Positions 34,901 through 50,357 are shown, counted from the first letter of the stretch. The stretch is 64,000 bases of DNA from Lophius americanus (GCA_037951165.1 JBBDHG010000169.1:2040001-2104000), one strand, 5' to 3'. Translations and numbers: made by a program. Notes: a model not told the origin generated them from the letters alone.

Positions 34901-37900
34901 CGTTCTGTGGACGACACCCCTGTTTGTAATGGACGACATGAAACGTGCGGAGAGCAAGGAGCATGTAGCGATTCCTCTTATTGATGGGCCGGCAGTGACA
35001 TTCAGTTTTCATGTTTATTCCACAGAAAGATATAGATTACAAGTAGAGAGGCTGTAATCCGTGTAATCCTTTCATCCTCCATCCTCCTAAAGCCTGGAAT
35101 CAAACCATCCAAGAGGCAACGCCACGAGGTCAAACGCTGAGAGGTCAGACATAATGCCTGTCTGTCTGAAAGCTACACAACATTTAAAGAGGCGAATTAG
35201 CTTCAACACAAACAGCTTGCTCTAATTAATAATAAATTAACTTAAAAACCGTGTGTCACCTCTTTTCTAATGGAGTAAAGAAAAGATTTCAAGTTCTTAA
35301 TTTCCGTTTGTTCATTTGAAAGTTTCATTTTCACTTGTATTTTTTTTTTCATCTTCTATTTTGTTAGTCTATTCTCCTTATTCCCTTTTTAGGGAAGCAA
35401 CAGTTTGGCACTGAAGACCCTTCTCTAAGGGATTAATCCCACAAAATGATGTTGTTGGGGTTTTTTCACATAAAACTTGTTGTAGTTCAGCCTTTCAGCT
35501 TAAAGACGATGGTGTTTTCAGCTAACAGAGCCTATTCTTTTTGAAAATGGGCTGTTTCTGTGCGTAAACTGTGTAACCTGGCAAAACACAATTCTTGTGA
35601 AATCCGTGAAGTCATGCATGCAACTGTTACAATTTAAGAACAATAACAACAGCAATGGGAAACTATCCGGTTTTGCTTGTGCCGCAAACTCTGAGGAGAT
35701 AATTAAATCTCCTCCAGAACACTCTTCTTCTGTGGTCATCATCTAAACAGGGCCACGGACATCTTGTTTGTTTGGACTGTGCGGCGTCTTCGAGGCCCGG
35801 ACCTTCATTGGCATTGGTCGTCGAAGGTCTACAAAGAGGTTACGATGGCTGACCTTCACCTCTTGTCTGCGCATCCCTTATGTAAGTGCTCCGCTGATTT
35901 GGGAAGAGAAAATGAACATCACTGGTGTGCGATAACTGGAGGCACAGGTTGGGCCACAGATCCTGCGATGGATTCTTTGTGGATCCTTTCCAAGAGAAAA
36001 AAAGGTGGGCTGCATTTAGATTGTGTACAGCTGCAGCCCTGGAGCCTTCAGTTTCAGGACCGCAGTCTAAGGACCCTTATGTTAATGGTTAGGGTTAAGG
36101 TGGCAGCTGGAGTGAGGGGTTATTTAGAGCGGTTAGGGTGAGGGGGCAGATTAGCGAAACACTGAGGATCCTGAGGTGTTTGGGAAAGAATCAGAATGAT
36201 TTTATTGACAATGTGGGACTGCCACTAGTATCAACTCTGAGCCCCTTCCTGTTGCAGTGGGGAGGGATAGGCTGGCAGGTGAGGTCAAGCAGGTACCTCC
36301 CCAAGACTATGACGTTGGTGGATGAGATTGTGATCTTCAGTGAGAGGTGGGTGCAGGTGAAAGAAAACCTGGAGAGGTGGAGGTGTGGGCAGGAGAGAAA
36401 AGGAATGAAGGTCAGTTGCAGCAAGACAGAATACATGTGTGTGAATGAAAGGGAGGTGGACAGTGAGGAAGAAGGTGCAGGAGTTGAAGTACTTGGATTC
36501 AACTGTTCAGAGCAACGGGGAGTTTGGGAAAGAGGTGAAGAAGAGCAGGCAGGGTGAAGTGGGTGGAAAAGAGTGTCAGGAGTTATCTGTGACTGAGAAG
36601 TAGCAGCAGGAGTGAAGGGAAAGGTTTAGAAGATTGTTGTGATAGCAGTTCTCCTGGTTTAGAGACGGCGGCTCTGACCAAAAGACAGGTGTCAGAGTTG
36701 AAGAGGTTGAGATGTTCTCTGGGAATGGGAAGAACAGGATTAGAAAGGAGGACATCAGAGGCACAGCCCAGGTTAGAAGTCTTGGAGACAAAAAGGAATA
36801 GAAGCCAGACTGAGGTGGTTGGAACACGTGGAAAGGGGGGATGGTGGATTTCTTGGTAGAAGGATGCTTGAAGTGAAGATGCCAGGCAGGAAAGAAGAGG
36901 AAGAGCAAAGAGGAGGTTTTCTGTATGTGGTACAGCTGAAAGAAGAAGAGTTCAGCTGTTTGATAACACAACTGTTGAGGAGGTTCTGAAGGTTCGGGTC
37001 TTAATAAACCAGTATCACCTTCCAGAGGGCAACAGAGATGAGCAACAGGTTGAATTGAATCCCTTATTAAGCTATTCGCCCTACATAAACACGGATTCTG
37101 TAAATGTCCTCAAACGAAGTTAGTTCTGAGTTGGTGATTTTCTGAGTTAATGAATCTGCAGAATCTCTTTCTTCAAGTCTTCGAATGCAGAGTTCAAAGG
37201 ATGCCGTCCCTGATCAAAGAGAAGGTGCAGGGATGTCTCGTGGACTGAGGAACTTCATCCTAACTTCCAGCAGCACATGGGGTTGAGCGGGTACTGGCGT
37301 TTTGAAGTGGACTCCTCCTTTAAGAAACTCCACTCGAACACGGACTAGAGGAAGTGTTTGTAGCTTATGTGGCAGATTTCCGGGCAGGTTGTTCCGACTG
37401 AACATGGGGTTGTTGAGGAAACTCTCCCGGGGACCGTCTGGACCTTTTCAAACACATCAAATGAATGTAACAGCAGGGACCTACGAAGAGCTTCTGACAT
37501 TGTAGAGAAAGACCAAAGGCCTTTTTAAAATGATCATAGAATATAGAAAATAAATCATATAGAAAGTAAATAGTCACTAACCATCTAACTCGGTATTTTC
37601 TTACCCTTAGGCAGTTATCTGACCATCGACAGTCTGGCTTTCTCTCCACTTCGCACGGCCAGCCAGAGTGCACTCCATCAAAGTCACAACTCAAGGTCAA
37701 CAGAATGAACAGAAAAGTGCTTGGCCAAGGAGGAGATAAATCAGCTAATTAAACTGGGCTCACTTAATGGAGGGACCAGTAACTCTTCGCACATTCCTGC
37801 CAGTCAGAGCCAGTGTATCATTACTGTCTTGTGAAAGAGTTAGTGCCCTCTGGGAGGGATGCCGGCACCCAGTGCCTCATAAAACACACAGATGCGGGGT

Positions 37901-40900
37901 TAATTGACTGTTCAGCACTTGTCGCCCTGCCATCCCAAGAACTGTAATGGCAAAGAGTGCACATTCTTTTTTGTCTCTTGTGTCTGTCTTTGTCTGGCTT
38001 CAACTCCTCCCCCTCTTTTCTGAGCGAACATGATCAGCATCCGCCTTCTCTTAATGTGCAATTACTGTTCAATGTTGTGGGGGGGGGGGGAAGGAAGGTT
38101 ACTTGAAAAAAGAGGGAATGACTTGGAGAAAACCCAACAAAGGCGTTTTAATAAGGGTCGGCGAGTACGCAGCAGATTTAACCCTAAATGTTCCCTCACC
38201 ATGAAAACTGCCTTTTTGTCCATATTCTATTTTTTCTCTTTATCTATTCATTTAATATCTTAGACATTCTAAACACATTCACGATGAAATGATTAAATAG
38301 TTTGGTAGAGTGTGTTTTTAAACAGTAACAAAAAGAAAACCTAGTATATATAAAAATACTTTAGAGTTATTATGATTATTCTAGTTAGATTCGCTCAACA
38401 TTTTGGTAAAGCATGTTGTTACATAAAGATTTGACCCTTATTGGAGTCTTTTTGGTCGTATAAAGTTACAGTTTGGTTGTATACAGATACAGTTTATTGT
38501 GTTAAGTGAGTTCTCACATGCTTTTATATGCCAGAAAAAGAAAAAAAATCTTAATTATTGAGTAGGACTCTCTAATTGCCACGGTTAATGCCTCTTCCTG
38601 GGTGGCCCATTTAACACGTGGTGTTCCCCAGGGCTTCATCATTGGCCCCTTACACTTACATGTAGCATTTAAGTGTAAGGCAGCATACCCAGTACCACCC
38701 AGTACGATAATTATAAAACAGGTTCAGTCAAGCGGCACACATTGTTTAAGAAATAGTGATTCAAAATGTACCCGATCAAACAGTAGAACAGGATATTAAA
38801 TTAAGAGAACCAGCTGAATTAACTCCCATCTGACCAATTGAGTAACTCAGAGAGATCAGGAGACAAAGTGAGACTCTAGCTTCTTTTACAGAACCTCTTC
38901 AGGGTGGACTTGGAGAGCCTTTATTCCTCCCCTCCATTAGAACCGTAGAGGCATAACGGGGAGCCTGAATGGTTCCTCTAATAATTCGACAATGGAGGTA
39001 GTAACAGAGATGGGGCCGACGTCTCTTTAAATGTGAGATGAAAAGGACTTACAGGGCTGAGAAGTTTTGTGTGCATCTAAAAACAGAAGTCCTAAAAGCT
39101 ACCAAAAGCTGTTAGGGGGTAACTCAAACAAGAGACCATTGCTTTCTTACCAGAGAACCTCAGCTGCCATGTAACCGTGAAGGTAAATGGTTGTTTTTTA
39201 TCCACGGTAATCCATTTGAAAAAGCATTTCTCAACATATATGTGTATATATACGTATATACGTATACATATAGAGCTGCCACTCTGCAATGTTAAACTGA
39301 TTTTGCTCATGGAATTGGACACAAAAGCCCGGCATTGTTCTGCTGCTGCTTTGTTCAATGTAAACAAAAAGGGTCTTAGAAAATGGTCTTCATTGCGGCG
39401 CTGTTGCACAAGCTCTATATTAAAAAGGAGTTTCTGTCCCTCCTAAAGAGACAATATTTGTTTCAATATCTATAATGTGACATGTGAAAACCATAAAGAA
39501 CGTCCTCCAACCCATATTCCAAAGAACTGGAACACTCGGTAGGACATAAGTAAAACTGAATTTGACCATTTCCAAGTCCTTTGTGATATTTAGTTGAATT
39601 CTATACACATTACATTTAGACAATATCTATACACTGTAAAAACTGTTCTTTAGAAATTAGGGAAAGAAACTTTCAAATGGAAACAGTAACAGATCAGAAA
39701 ATTCAAAACGGAGAAGACCGTATAAGATACGGGGAATTCTCCTAAGTAATGAAACAGTATATAACTTATTTATTAATGGTCTTAATATGTAGAAAAATAC
39801 AGTATTTTATTGTGAAATTAATAGAAAAATACCATAATGTCACAAACATGTAATCACTTGTTTTTTTCAGTATTAATTGTAATAACATGCCTTTACTCAT
39901 TATACGAGAACATACCCTTGTTTTTGCAGCAAAAAGATGCTAAAAATATGGTAAATGTTTGCCAAACAATGTTGATTTCTAGGTTTAAAAACATCTGAAC
40001 TTGTGTCATCCCCTGTCATTTTATTGTAATTGTCTATGTAAGTGTGTCAAACTTGAAAACACCTGATTGGACCCTTCCACAGGTAAAGAGAGTCACTGGT
40101 AAAAGGTTATAGTATGGGGGGCTCAATTATTCACAAGAGAAAATGGAGGGAAGTTACTTTGTGAAAATCTGTTCGGGGAAATGGTTCAAACGTTTCTATG
40201 AAAGAAACATTTCTAAGTACACAGTTGCGAGGAATTCCAGGATCCCACTATCTACGGTCCGTAATTTCATCACCAGATTCACAGAATCTGTACGAAACTG
40301 CGTATAAAGGGTGAGTGTTTAAATCTGAATAATGCACGACCCCAATTCATTCTTCCACAATCACTTTCTCTTTTAATCTTGAGTGAAGCTGAGCCCGATT
40401 CAGTAACTCATTACCGTCACCGCAGCAGCAATTCAAGCAGAATCAAAGTAAGTCTGCGACGCATGGCCTTCCTGAAATCAAAGGAGCCCAAGCCCATGTT
40501 GCGTCATAACTACAACAGACAGTGTGACAGTGCTTCGCTTACCAAGTTATCCAGCTCTGGATCTTCGCTGAAGAAGGGTTTGTGTTCTCGCTCCTGCTGG
40601 TGCACAAAGTTTTCGATGTCCACGTCAAAGCTGGCCGACGTGATGCATTCAGAGCCCTGAGTGGCCTGCTCACATTTCTCAAACAACAAGGCCAGCAGGG
40701 GAAACAATGGATGTCTGAGGAGGGAGAGAGAGCGAGAGAGAGAGAGGAACAATGTGTGTCAGTTTGAATTGATGTCTAAATCAGATGTTGATCCTAATTC
40801 ATGTCCACACTATTGATTGTCTGCTAGAGGTAAATGTTGGCGATTCGAGCCCGATGGATTTTCGTCTCTGCTATGAAATTCCAATAGATTAGTGATGAGA

Positions 40901-43900
40901 TATTCGCCGGGTCAAAAAAAAACGATCGGGATAAAAACAGCATTCAAATCATGGAGGAAGGTAACGTTTGGGCGTGGTGTGAAGCAGAGTCGCAGTCACA
41001 CTAATAAACACATTAAAAAAACATCAATCCGTTTTCTTTAAGAGCTTATCCTGCTCCAGGTCAAGGGTGGGCTGGAACCAATCCATGAAGTAATAGGCTG
41101 TGACGTTTGGTACACCCTGGTTTAACCCTAACCCTGGACAAGGCGCCAGCTTCTCGCAATCATTGGCAATTTTGAGTCTCTCTCGGACTGTGGGCGGGAA
41201 CCTATGAAAACACGGAGAACACGCTAATTCCAAACAGAAAGGGGTTGACCCGAACCCACAACTTTCTTACTTTAGGGCAACTGTGCTACTCTGATTCTTA
41301 ACATAATTTCTATCCAGACCTTCTGAGGACAGAAGTTCGTGTCTAAGAGAACAAGTTGACATCAGTGGCCATGATGATGGTATGTCGATGCGTCATTGGG
41401 TCATACTGACAGAAATTTGAATGAGAAGTTATTGACAGAATGCAGAACTGTTCCCAGTTCAGATGAGATATGTTGCCCCACCAGCGAGTTCTGGTTCTAC
41501 CCCGGCGTTCTGGACGCTTCCTGATCAGATGCCCCAAACACCTCGATTGGCTCCTTTTGACTCGAGGGACCAGCGTCCTTCAGGTCTATTATCTGTCTTA
41601 TTGTCCCAGTAAATATTACTTTGCAAATTAGTCAGTGAACGGAAATTTATTTTTATTTTTCTGCGAGGGGAGGACAACGAGTCATCAATTCGTACATATT
41701 TCTGCAGATTTTCTGAGAGATCAGGGATATGAAAAGAAACGGTGAGACCTATTAGATATCAACATTTTATCTTGAAGTTGTTAGAAGCAGGAAAATGGGA
41801 AATAATAAGGATATGAGCGGCACTAATGTTGAAGCTAGGATCCAAAAACTGCAGTTCTTGTACAAAGGTTAGTAAAACTGTCTATGGAAGGACAACCAAT
41901 GAATCGTCAGGAGGGCCCATTGATGCCGCTGGGGAGCTAAGGCTAGCCTGTGTTATCAGATCCCACAGAAGAGCCACTGTAGCACATACAGCTAATGGTT
42001 CTGATAGACGTGTCGTACTTGTGTATCACAGAGCTGCTTTGTGGGAAAAGAGTAAGCTACAAGATGTAGTCATTATGATATGACTGATATGTCTGTGGGC
42101 TCCTGTGTGCATTAGCAAGGTGCAGTCTCGTACCCTACATATGCACAGACACCTTAATGAACTCTCGGGTGACTGAATCGAAGGAGAATCTAAGTCATAA
42201 TGTAAGCCCCATTTGAAGTCTCTCACCCCCCTCCCTCCCTGTACCGCTAATAGCATGGCAGCTCCATGACATTTCCCTAAAGGACATGTTGAACACACAG
42301 ACAAGGTTCAGCTATAGATTAAAAAAAAAAAAAGTAGAGTGGATGGGACACGGTCCAGTGACAGAGCTGGTCCTCACAGAGTCACCTACAATGTTAGCGT
42401 CGCTCTTTCACCGGGAGTGTCACGAGATTCCCCCAGATATAGTGTTCAATGGTCCGTACTGCGCTGCTGAGTGGAGCACATGCCAAATTATTGAGAATTT
42501 CCACTTGGAAGAAAGCTGTTTCCCTAATGGCGAGGGTGACTGAGGAGTGCAATGCAATAAAAACTTGAACAGAAGACTGACTGAGAATAAAAACTTTAGA
42601 CTGTCGTGAATATTTTTGCCCTCAAGAGATTCATTTTATACCCTTCTACTCCTGCTTCTTCCATCCTCTCACACTGTCGTCTCTGCTGCTCACTTATCTA
42701 TGTCTTTTTTTTCAGTTTCCACTTCAGAAATTCATCATTTTGAGTTTTCCTTACAGTATTTTAACTATTCGTAACTGCTTGTTTTTCTCCTAATGCTTTG
42801 ACTGAAAGACCTCTAAATGCAGAAGTCGTACACCGTGCAATGAGGTCATGTTTCCCTATTTTGGTCTAAAATTCTACATCATGGAGAAAAACGCTGTAGG
42901 CCACCTGTTGAAAGATCATTGTAGGGGGATTTCTTCAGCCGTGTCGGCGGCTTGGTTATTGGTTGGAACGATGGTTAGTTATGCTCGGAAAATAGTTTTT
43001 TTTTGTCGAAAGAAATATGAACTATTAGGGTCAAATAAGGTATAAAAGCTAAATCTCCTTGATTCGCTTCATATGCGCCAAAGTGTTGGGAAACCTTTGG
43101 AGATAAAGCTCCTCCTAGTGTAGGAAATATGAAACACACTTTTCCCAAAATCAATCCAGTTCTTCCTCGCAGTAACGTCTATGTTGGTCTAAAATGTGAA
43201 AACGATCCCTGGAAAGGTTTTCGAGTGAACGCGTTAACCAGGACCAATCTACGGCGGCAGCGATGACGATTCCATAAGAGAGTAGATGACATGTCATTCC
43301 TTCTTTTCTAAATTTCTACTTGACAGAAGCCGCTGATGTCGCTACACTATACATAACACGCCTTTTCTTACAGAACGCCAGCGCCATCTCAAGTCTAGAA
43401 CTGGACCGGGGTCAAGCCTTTGTTTTCACTGGTTCGGTTAGGTATATATTAAAAAAAAAGGCGTCAGGCCACTTTGGGTGACTTTCCCTCCTGGGGTTCA
43501 GTTTCCGGCGTGACTATGAGAGTATGACAGAGGGTGTTGCTAAAAACGGGCCAATTAAATGTGGATATGTAACGCCGGAGTAACTCCAATGGAATATTGA
43601 TTTCTCTGCTTACTGGTAATTGTTTGCTGAGTGATTCACATTTTCATGTCAACTCATTGTTGCACTTACGCCTGCATGTGTGAATGTGTGAGTGTGTGTG
43701 AGTGGAGTGTATATTTCAGGGGATTGCGCTGACATGTGGGGAGTCTGGGTCCTTGCTCAGGCTCTAACCCATGGCTCTCATTTGCAGCCTTTAATAATCG
43801 TCTATATTATACTCTAATCTGCCTGATCCCAATTTAATGCCGCTCCCTCCGCCAGACGTGGAAGGAATACTAAACAGGACTGAGGGTCACATGCAGAGTG

Positions 43901-46440
43901 GAGAGCCTCTGCCTTGTCTGTTTAATGTCTGCTGGTGGGGAGGAATCTGAGGGTGAGGGGGGGATGAAGGAGGGGCATAAGTGAGAGCAAACAGAGTGAC
44001 TCTCAGCCTTGCAGATGGCGCCTTAACAAGTTATTTACTCGCACATTGGGTCTTTGTTATTTGTGTTATTTGTATGACAGAAAGCGTTTAATTCTGCCAA
44101 CAGGGTGAGATCGTTTAACTTTCCCTGCGAGTGTTAATGTCTGCACACAGGGGAGAGTAAGACACGGCAACCAACTAGTGTCAACACACTGACACTTTGT
44201 TTGACTAGTGAGGGGCTCTATAAACATCACACATTTGGAAAATACACACTGACACATCTATTCACAGATTTCTGCTGTCACAGAGACGTGCCACCGCCGG
44301 GCCTGAGGACCCCAGGGTAATGTGGGTAGAGCTGCAGAGTACACAACACCTTCATTGGCTGTTAAGCATACAGACCGCTGTGTGCGGAGTAAAAAAAAAC
44401 AGCAACAGCCGAGCTCAAAACAAAGGCAAGCGCGGCAATTAAAGGCGGTGGTCCGAATCCTCTGGGCTGCGTTCAACTTCGTAAAGGGAGACAGAGAAGG
44501 GGTTAAATAAGTCTGAGGAAGAAATGAGGACAATATGGAGGCATCAGTGGAAATGTGCCACCTCAGAGAGGTAAACAAAGACCCGATTTATTACCAACGC
44601 TCCGGAATCCCTGCGTGATGGTCATCTTCCGGTACCAATACGCAACCACGTTTATTGAGAGTGCCCTGCTATCAGGGATACACAATTCAATATTAAAGGT
44701 GCAGTCTGTAAAATGTAGTGGCTTCTAGCGGTGAAGTTCCACATTGCTGCCTATATTACACCTCAGCTCACCCCTCCCCATCCAAGAATGTCCTTCAAGT
44801 GTCAAAATGATGCATTCCGTAAAAATATAGGTCAAGTAACGGCACATTAGGGCTGTTCTTAATCTCAATGCCAGAATCAAAGAGAGATATTCCGCGAGGG
44901 GATCCTTCCACAACTTGAGTTAAATCCACTAGATGTAGACCCCAACGGCGCACCTATCTATGGTTTCACGAGTCAGGTCTTCCAGTTTTCCATTCTCTGA
45001 TGGCGAGTTTCCATGGACTGTTGCTTTCTGTTGAGCTAAATAATAAGTATGGTCCTCCATTTGCAATAATTTCATCCCCCAAAAGTCAGGGATATTATGG
45101 AACTGTCATCGCCGCCGCTGCAAATCAAGATCAAGATAACCTTTGTTGTCCCACAAGGTGGGAAATTTGTCTTGGGCTTTTCCCACGCTGCAGCCATGAA
45201 TACAACATTACATGCAGAAGATATACAACCATAAATACAGTATATTTAAGGTTGAGGAACCCTTAAAGGTACAGCCGTTCCAAGGTCCTTCGTTTTAGCG
45301 CGATAACTCAACAACTGTTTCATGGATCATTTTTTGTTTTTAACACACATAGACCTTAGTACGAGGTAGAACTGGATCCATTTTGGGAAAGGTCAGTTGC
45401 GTTTTTACTTAAATATTTCATATCACTGGGGGAATCATTTACAAAAACAACTAAAAAAACAAATGTTTTCCGGACAAAACTTCACATTTAAATTGAGGAG
45501 CTCTATCAGAGGGATTGCTGGTACAACGCAGGGGATTGGGGACTTATGGGGGGTTATACCCATACTTAGGGTAGGCCTAGGTTTTATCTTGTCTTTTGGA
45601 ACTTTCCAATCCAGTTAAGATTTCAAATGCTTTAATAGCATGTCGTGTTTTACATTTAACCTGTAATTCAATTTTGAGCAAACTGATATAAAATAAGGAG
45701 GAAAAGAAATTCTTGCATTTTTGTGTTCCAAAAACCTAATTACAACTTTGACATATATGTTCCACAAAAAAATGTTACATCCGTTTTCCGTAGTAAAAAC
45801 AAAGCGTTGAGTTGATTTACCTTCAAATGACGGTGAAATAAATAAATAAAAGTAAAACATATAAAGAGAATTGCAGGCATTTATTTCCGAAATATATTCC
45901 ATGTGGTCCATTGGTTCTATTTTATACCGCCCATAAAATTCCTTTACACAGAAATGGGTTTGGGTTCTTATGGGTTAGGTTAGAGTAATATTAATTATCT
46001 CGTCACAATGGCACACGTCAGTGTGTGAGATGTATCAGACAGCAATTTAACACTTTGTTCTCGAAATTCATCTGTTAGAAGCAGGAAGTTGGTGCTAGTG
46101 GAAAATAATCTAGCCTATAATAAACATCTTTTGAATCTAGCACGATTATCTTTAGTTGGACTTGCGAGCTCTAGCCTGACACCGGTGCTCTGAGGCTAGA
46201 AGATCTGGACTGAATGATGTAAAAGGCCGGAATTGTGGAGGTGATCGGGGTTAGCATGAGAAAACGTGCATCTTTGACCACATACCATTGGGCACAGTTG
46301 GACCTCGCCAACTTGGAATGAGGTGAAGACACTACCCTTCTGCGCTTTCTATGACCTTTACACAGGAAGTCGGGATTAAGGTAGATGGGCTGTGAAAAGG
46401 CATGCATTTTTATGAACCTGAACACAGCCGCCCGGGTGTG

Positions 46441-46539
<99 letters not shown>

Positions 46540-48663
46540 TAGAGTGCACGGTCATGTGATGTATGTTTTCCAGTGTTTCACTACCTCCTGCATCCAAAGT
46601 GAGCCCCCCGCCCCTGTGGCGGCTGCCAGAAGTGGCGGGTTCTATCTGCAGTGCGACGGAGTGGAGATTGCCGGCTGGGGGATCATTACAAGGGCCATAA
46701 AAGAGCGATTTACAGGACGGCCAGTGAGTGGAGTCAGCACGGTCCCCACCCTCCGGCACCGCAATGTGCAGGGTTACCAACAGAACGCCCAAAACGGAGA
46801 ATTGGAGGCCAGCGGGGGAACGTGATGACTTAAACATGAAGGTGAGGGACGCGGCAGCTCCGGTGACATCTGCTTTATGGTTGGTGAGTCAAAAGCTGGA
46901 GAGGGAAATTAGGTCCCACTCCATTCCGATGCTTGATTAGAGAGCAGCGTATTTGAAAAAGTAAAAAGTAGGTAGCTTCACTTTGAACGGCCATAAGGAT
47001 TCAGAGCAGAGTGAATCCAAATGTTCCTAATTTTTTAGAGGGCACTGACAGGAGAAATTTGTTCGCATGCATGTTTTTTTTTATGGCTCAGGAAAGGCCC
47101 CCGACCAGGAATCAAAGCCAGGCACTTCTGCTGTGAGGTGACAGAGCTGTAGTCCCTGAGTCCTGTTTAAAAAAAAAAGAGCTGTAGTTCACGTATGCTG
47201 CCAAAAACTCCAAAGCTGTCCTGAAACTCAGGAACAGCTTTTTAAGAACAAATATTACATTCAAGTTCTATAATTAACGTAAAATCTCAAGGTTCATGCC
47301 AACAAGGCAAACTGTCCCTTTTTACTGTTCAACCTTCCTTTTTTCAACTCTGACCCTCTCCATCATTATTTTTATTAAATTGTGGATGATTTATTCAAAT
47401 TCATAACGTCTTTTTTGTCATGATGTGCTTCCATTAGAAAATGATGAAATGGTTTCACAGTGACTGGTACAATCAACCAATATATGTTCCTCTGAAAGCA
47501 ACACAGTACCGGAACATGTGACGCTATATCAACACAGACTCTTGTAAGTCTATTCTATTCTATCCTCTTCTATTCTATTCTATTCTATCCTATTCTATCC
47601 TCTTCTATTCTATTATACATTATTTTATTTTATTCTATTCTTTTCTATCCTCTTCTATTCTATCCTCTTCTATTCTATCCTCTTCTATTCTACATCATTT
47701 TATTTCATTCTATCCTCTTCTATCTTCTTCTATTCTATCCTATTCTATTCTATCCTCTTCTATGCTCTTCTATCCTCTTCTCTTCTATCCTCTTCTCTTC
47801 TATCCTCTTCTCTTCTATCCTCTTCTCTTCTATCCTCTTCTCTTCTATCCTCTTCTATTCTATTCTATTCTATCCTCTTCTCTTCTATCCTCTTCTATCC
47901 TCTTCTATTCTATTCTATTCTATCCTCTTCTCTTCTATCCTCTTCTATCCTCTTCTATCCTCTTCTCTTCTATCCTCTTCTCTTCTATCCTCTTCTATTC
48001 TCTTTCTATTCTCTTCTATCCTCTTCTATCCTCTTCTATCCTCTTCTATCCTCTTCTCCTCTATCCTCTTCTCTTCTATCCTCTTCTATTCTCTTTCTAT
48101 TCTCTTCTATCCTCTTCTCTTCTATCCTCTTCTATTCTCTTTCTATTCTCTTCTATCCTCTTCTCTTCTATCCTCTTCTATTCTCTTTCTATTCTCTTCT
48201 ATCCTCTTCTCTTCTATCTTCTTCTCTTCTATTCTCTTCTATTCTCTTCTATTCTCTTCTATTCTCTTCTATCCTCTTCTATTCTCTTCTATTCTCTTCT
48301 ATCCTCTTCTCTTCTGACACATGCTGCACATGGAACCACTCCCCGGTGAAGTTCCTGCACCTACGTGTTTGGATTTAAAAACTAAAGCACCCTGATGGAT
48401 ATTTCCTCTCCAGCTGTCTTGCAGTGACTCCCTGTTCAATTGTGCTCTATAGAGTTAAACATTTTATGGTGGACCTTCAAGGCTTTGCATGACTACGCCC
48501 CTAATTACATGAAGTAAACGGTGACCCCTTACATTCCCAGATGACCTCTTAGCTGATGGCGGTTGCTGGCGGAGCCGACTGGTAATTAAGGGTGATAAGG
48601 GTTTTGCTGTCCGGACCCCAAACTCAGTCTGCTGAATCTATCACTGCTTTTAAATCTTTGCGT

Positions 48664-48741
<78 letters not shown>

Positions 48742-49953
48742 CTAATATTCGTGGTCATTATATTTCATTAAATACGAGACAGAAGAAAAAACAACACAAC
48801 ATGTTGCTACGATAGCGGAGAGCTCGGAAAAATGTACTTTTAGAAAAAACATTTACAAATGTACAAAAACACATCCCTCCTTTAATTAAAGCACTCGGCC
48901 ACATATGGGTCACAAGCTAGTGCGCTCCGAGTACCGGTCCAAAGCCCGGATTGATGTGGAGGGTCGCGTCAGGAAAGGGCATCTGATGTAAAACCTTTGC
49001 CAAATCAAAAAATGCAGAAGGAGATGATCCGCTGTGAGGACCCCCTTAAGGGAACAGCCCAAAGGATAAGAAGAACAAACATGATTAAAAAAACTGCTTT
49101 TTGCCCCAAGGCTTTGTCCATCATCATCATCATAGGCCAAGTATTTAAATGAGTAAAGTAGGGCCATGCTTAGAATGAAAAGTTTGCCAGAGATGCTCGG
49201 CCTAGATGACCATCATTTGCAGTCGCCCCATTGATTAAATTTCTAAAATTAAATGTAAAGTTATGTCTGAAAAAACTGAGTAAACTATGAACTAATAGAG
49301 TAAAACATAACAACGGTTGATTCCTATGCAGCAAATTTGGACAAAATCGAAGCAATGGTTAGGAAGTTATGTCCAAAAAACAGTGTTTGTCAGAAAAGAA
49401 GGTCCCCCTGGTGGGTTGAATATGAACTATTAAAGTAAAATACGTCTTTAATAATACGTACAAATAGTCAGTCGGACAAAAAAAAAAAAATCCTTACTAT
49501 TAAGCTGGAGCGACACATTAAATATCAAGATGAATGTCCAGTTCAGTTCCAGTCCCTGTTCACAAACATTTGTTGTCGGGTTTTTACCCAGAATGCACGA
49601 GGAGCAGCCCAGGAATCAAAGCAGTGGAAGAAATGGTGATTGCCTGCTGTCAGCATAATGTGGCGGGCCACCGAGAGTGTAGAGGAAGGTGGGGGGCGGG
49701 GCTTGTAGCCTTGTGTTTATGTGAATGTGTGTGAGAGAGGGAGAGAGGTGGAGGTCTCTCCCTCTCTGTCTCTGCTCCCCACTGTTCCCCAGCCCAATCA
49801 GGCCTGCTGCACCCCCTTTATTAGAAGCCCGTCTGCGGTGGAGCCCCGCTGCGTTTGCTCCCGACCAGGCCCCACTTTCTCCAGGCTACATGTCTGAAGC
49901 TCTCTGAGTGTGTGGGCATGGGACACACACACACATACATACTGTACACATGT

Positions 49954-49994
<41 letters not shown>

Positions 49995-50357
49995 CACACA
50001 TTCATGGAAAAACAAGGTTCTATCTGAAATAACCTGTTTCTTTTTGTCTACTTTCAAACCCACCTCTCTTCTCTCCCATGTCTGGTCTTACACCTCACAT
50101 AGGGTTTTGGTTTAGAAGCTCCATGCTGTCTTTGTTTTGAATAACAGCTCTCCCAACGTTCGCCATGACCAGCGATGCCGGCTTCCTGTGTGGTCCACAG
50201 CAGAGCGCTAGACTACAAGGTGATTAGCCGGGCTTTATTTGCATGTTCTGGCTCGACACGACCCCAAACCCCGGTTAGAGATATACTGTAGAATATTATT
50301 AGGGTGATAGTTAATAACTTTAATTGTTAATACAGGCTTTCTGCTTCAGGTTCTGTG

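Noticed and set aside
35764..36141. 125-codon plus-strand ORF upstream of the dead reverse transcriptase
   Set aside because: No recognised motif; it may be decayed retroelement sequence, but this could not be supported.
41120..41136. Telomere-like AACCCTAACCCT
   Set aside because: Only two units, within the U3 retroposon; not a telomeric array.
46376..46837. ORFs over 140 codons on both strands with poly-Thr-His or Val-Cys runs
   Set aside because: They cross the GT microsatellite; the flanks show no recognised domain or splice sites.
47762..48349. 195-codon Leu/Phe/Tyr/Ser-rich ORF resembling membrane segments
   Set aside because: Pyrimidine microsatellite translated; no start context or homology.
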